Source of the DNA: Cryomorphaceae bacterium
GTDB lineage: Bacteria > Bacteroidota > Bacteroidia > Flavobacteriales > BACL11
Direction of reading: 5' to 3'
Length of the DNA: 6,763 nt
Assembly: GCA_949531795.1 (NCBI GenBank)
Contig: CATIQX010000198.1
Coordinates: forward strand, 1 to 6,763
Part shown: positions 6,450-6,763 of the stretch, one piece after another
How the letters are laid out: each line of letters opens with the position of its first letter
How positions within the stretch are numbered: the first letter of the stretch is position 1
The notes under the pieces: generated by a model
Databases searched by the model: none
Told to the model about the DNA's origin: nothing
Seen by the model: the letters and a program-made list of their open reading frames with translations, nothing else
Made by a program: the position numbers and the translations under genes

Positions 6450-6632
6450 ATGATTGAATATTATTTTGACTGTCCACATTGCTGGGAAAATCAATTAAAA
6501 TTGATTGACCCATCTGTTGAGACACAAAGCTTCATCGAAGACTGTGAAGTTTGCTGTAACCCTCTTGAATTTGACCTTATTGTTTTAGAAAATTGCGTAG
6601 AGTCATTTTCGGTAATTCAAATAGATCAATAA
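6450..6632 (+). CDS. CPxCG-type cysteine-rich small protein
   Basis: A 60-residue protein with the pattern of the Cys_rich_CPXG family (PF14255): CPHCWE at 8-13 and EDCEVCCNPLEF at 30-41. Cys8, Cys11, Cys32 and Cys35 form two CxxC knuckles that probably hold one zinc ion; Cys36 and Cys49 are extra. The family-name glycine after the first knuckle is Trp12 here. There is no signal peptide, so it is cytoplasmic. The biochemical role of the family is unknown to me. It begins 18 bp after the porin stop and is likely the last gene of the phosphate uptake operon by read-through; whether it takes part in phosphate uptake is open. Confidence 0.85.
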   Translation: MIEYYFDCPHCWENQLKLIDPSVETQSFIEDCEVCCNPLEFDLIVLENCVESFSVIQIDQ

Positions 6633-6671
6633 CACACGTTGAGAAAGATGATTCACTAAATTCCTTAAAGT

Positions 6672-6687
6672 GTAACTAAATAGTTAT
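6672..6687. terminator. Weak inverted repeat between converging genes
   Basis: TAACT (6673-6677) and AGTTA (6682-6686) pair across a 4-base loop, with a possible G-U pair outside. AT-rich sequence follows on the plus strand (TTATTT) but there is no proper U-run. It lies in the 54-bp gap between the plus-strand operon and the minus-strand gene end, where a bidirectional terminator is expected. The stem is short, AT-only apart from one G-C pair, and may be chance. Confidence 0.22.
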
Positions 6688-6763
6688 TATTTAACCGTTA
6701 CATTAATTGTTTTGCTCATTTTTTCACCATAAGACTGATGAAATCCATCTGCAAACTGCAGTG
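6687..6763 (-). CDS. 3' end of an unrecognised minus-strand gene
   Basis: A minus-strand frame enters from the right edge and ends at TAA (6687-6689). The 24 visible residues start LQFADGFHQSYGEK and end with KTINVTVK. No stop interrupts the frame, both other minus-strand frames are closed by TGA within the same stretch, and the residue mix is protein-like. The alternating TINVTV tail suggests a final beta-strand, possibly of an exported or beta-rich protein. This is partial, and I do not recognise the family. It converges on the phosphate operon, so it is not part of it. Confidence 0.5.
   Translation of the reverse strand, partial: LQFADGFHQSYGEKMSKTINVTVK

Noticed and set aside
6654..6672. 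CACT...AGTG inverted repeat after the cysteine-rich gene
   Set aside because: Only four base pairs with mismatches inside; too weak to call a terminator.
1..6763. Search by eye for CRISPR arrays, insertion sequences, tRNA or rRNA genes and prophage or defence genes
   Set aside because: No spaced palindromic repeats, transposase motifs, cloverleaf-like stretches or defence domains were seen; almost all of the sequence is housekeeping or transport coding DNA.

Overview
The window looks like a chromosomal piece of an AT-rich member of the Bacteroidota, probably Flavobacteriia or a relative. Three things suggest this. There are no Shine-Dalgarno sequences before the starts. Sequences matching the Bacteroidota -7 promoter element TAnnTTTG lie at the expected places. 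Several proteins have the sequence style of that phylum: the TrmB, a short PhoR-like kinase, and the CPxC cysteine-rich protein. I cannot name a genus.

Layout. At the left is trmB (tRNA m7G46 methyltransferase, minus strand). Facing away from it is a MurG/GT28-like glycosyltransferase (plus strand, GTG start). The two starts flank a tiny divergent control region with a perfect 9-bp inverted repeat. I argue that trmB starts at a TTG (725), not at the upstream ATG (773) that would touch the glycosyltransferase start. The glycosyltransferase then converges on, and overlaps by 27 bp, the end of a minus-strand two-component operon: an OmpR/PhoB-type regulator followed by a PhoR-like kinase, with a 4-nt ATGA overlap. 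Back to back with that operon, across a 130-bp intergenic region, is a plus-strand operon: a Na+/Pi cotransporter with a C-terminal PhoU domain, an OprP/OprO-family phosphate-selective porin, and a 60-residue CPxC zinc-binding-type protein. The last bases hold the 3' end of a convergent minus-strand gene that I do not recognise.

How the parts fit. The central block (about 1806-6632) reads as a compact phosphate-acquisition locus. The porin would bring phosphate across the outer membrane, the Na+-driven carrier would move it across the inner membrane, and the neighbouring PhoB/PhoR-like pair would sense and regulate. The best evidence lies between the two operons: three perfect copies of CTTAACA, repeated exactly every 11 bp. 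This matches the architecture of Pho boxes (7-bp repeats with 4-bp spacers in E. coli; TTAACA-type repeats at about 11 bp in Bacillus). The third copy sits where a -33 element would be, 20 bp before a TACTTTTG -7 box of the cotransporter. I did not see the PstSCAB ABC system or a free-standing phoU here. The window therefore suggests a Pst-independent, PhoBR-controlled uptake module. Every part belongs to a known family; what may be new is the combination and its regulatory site.
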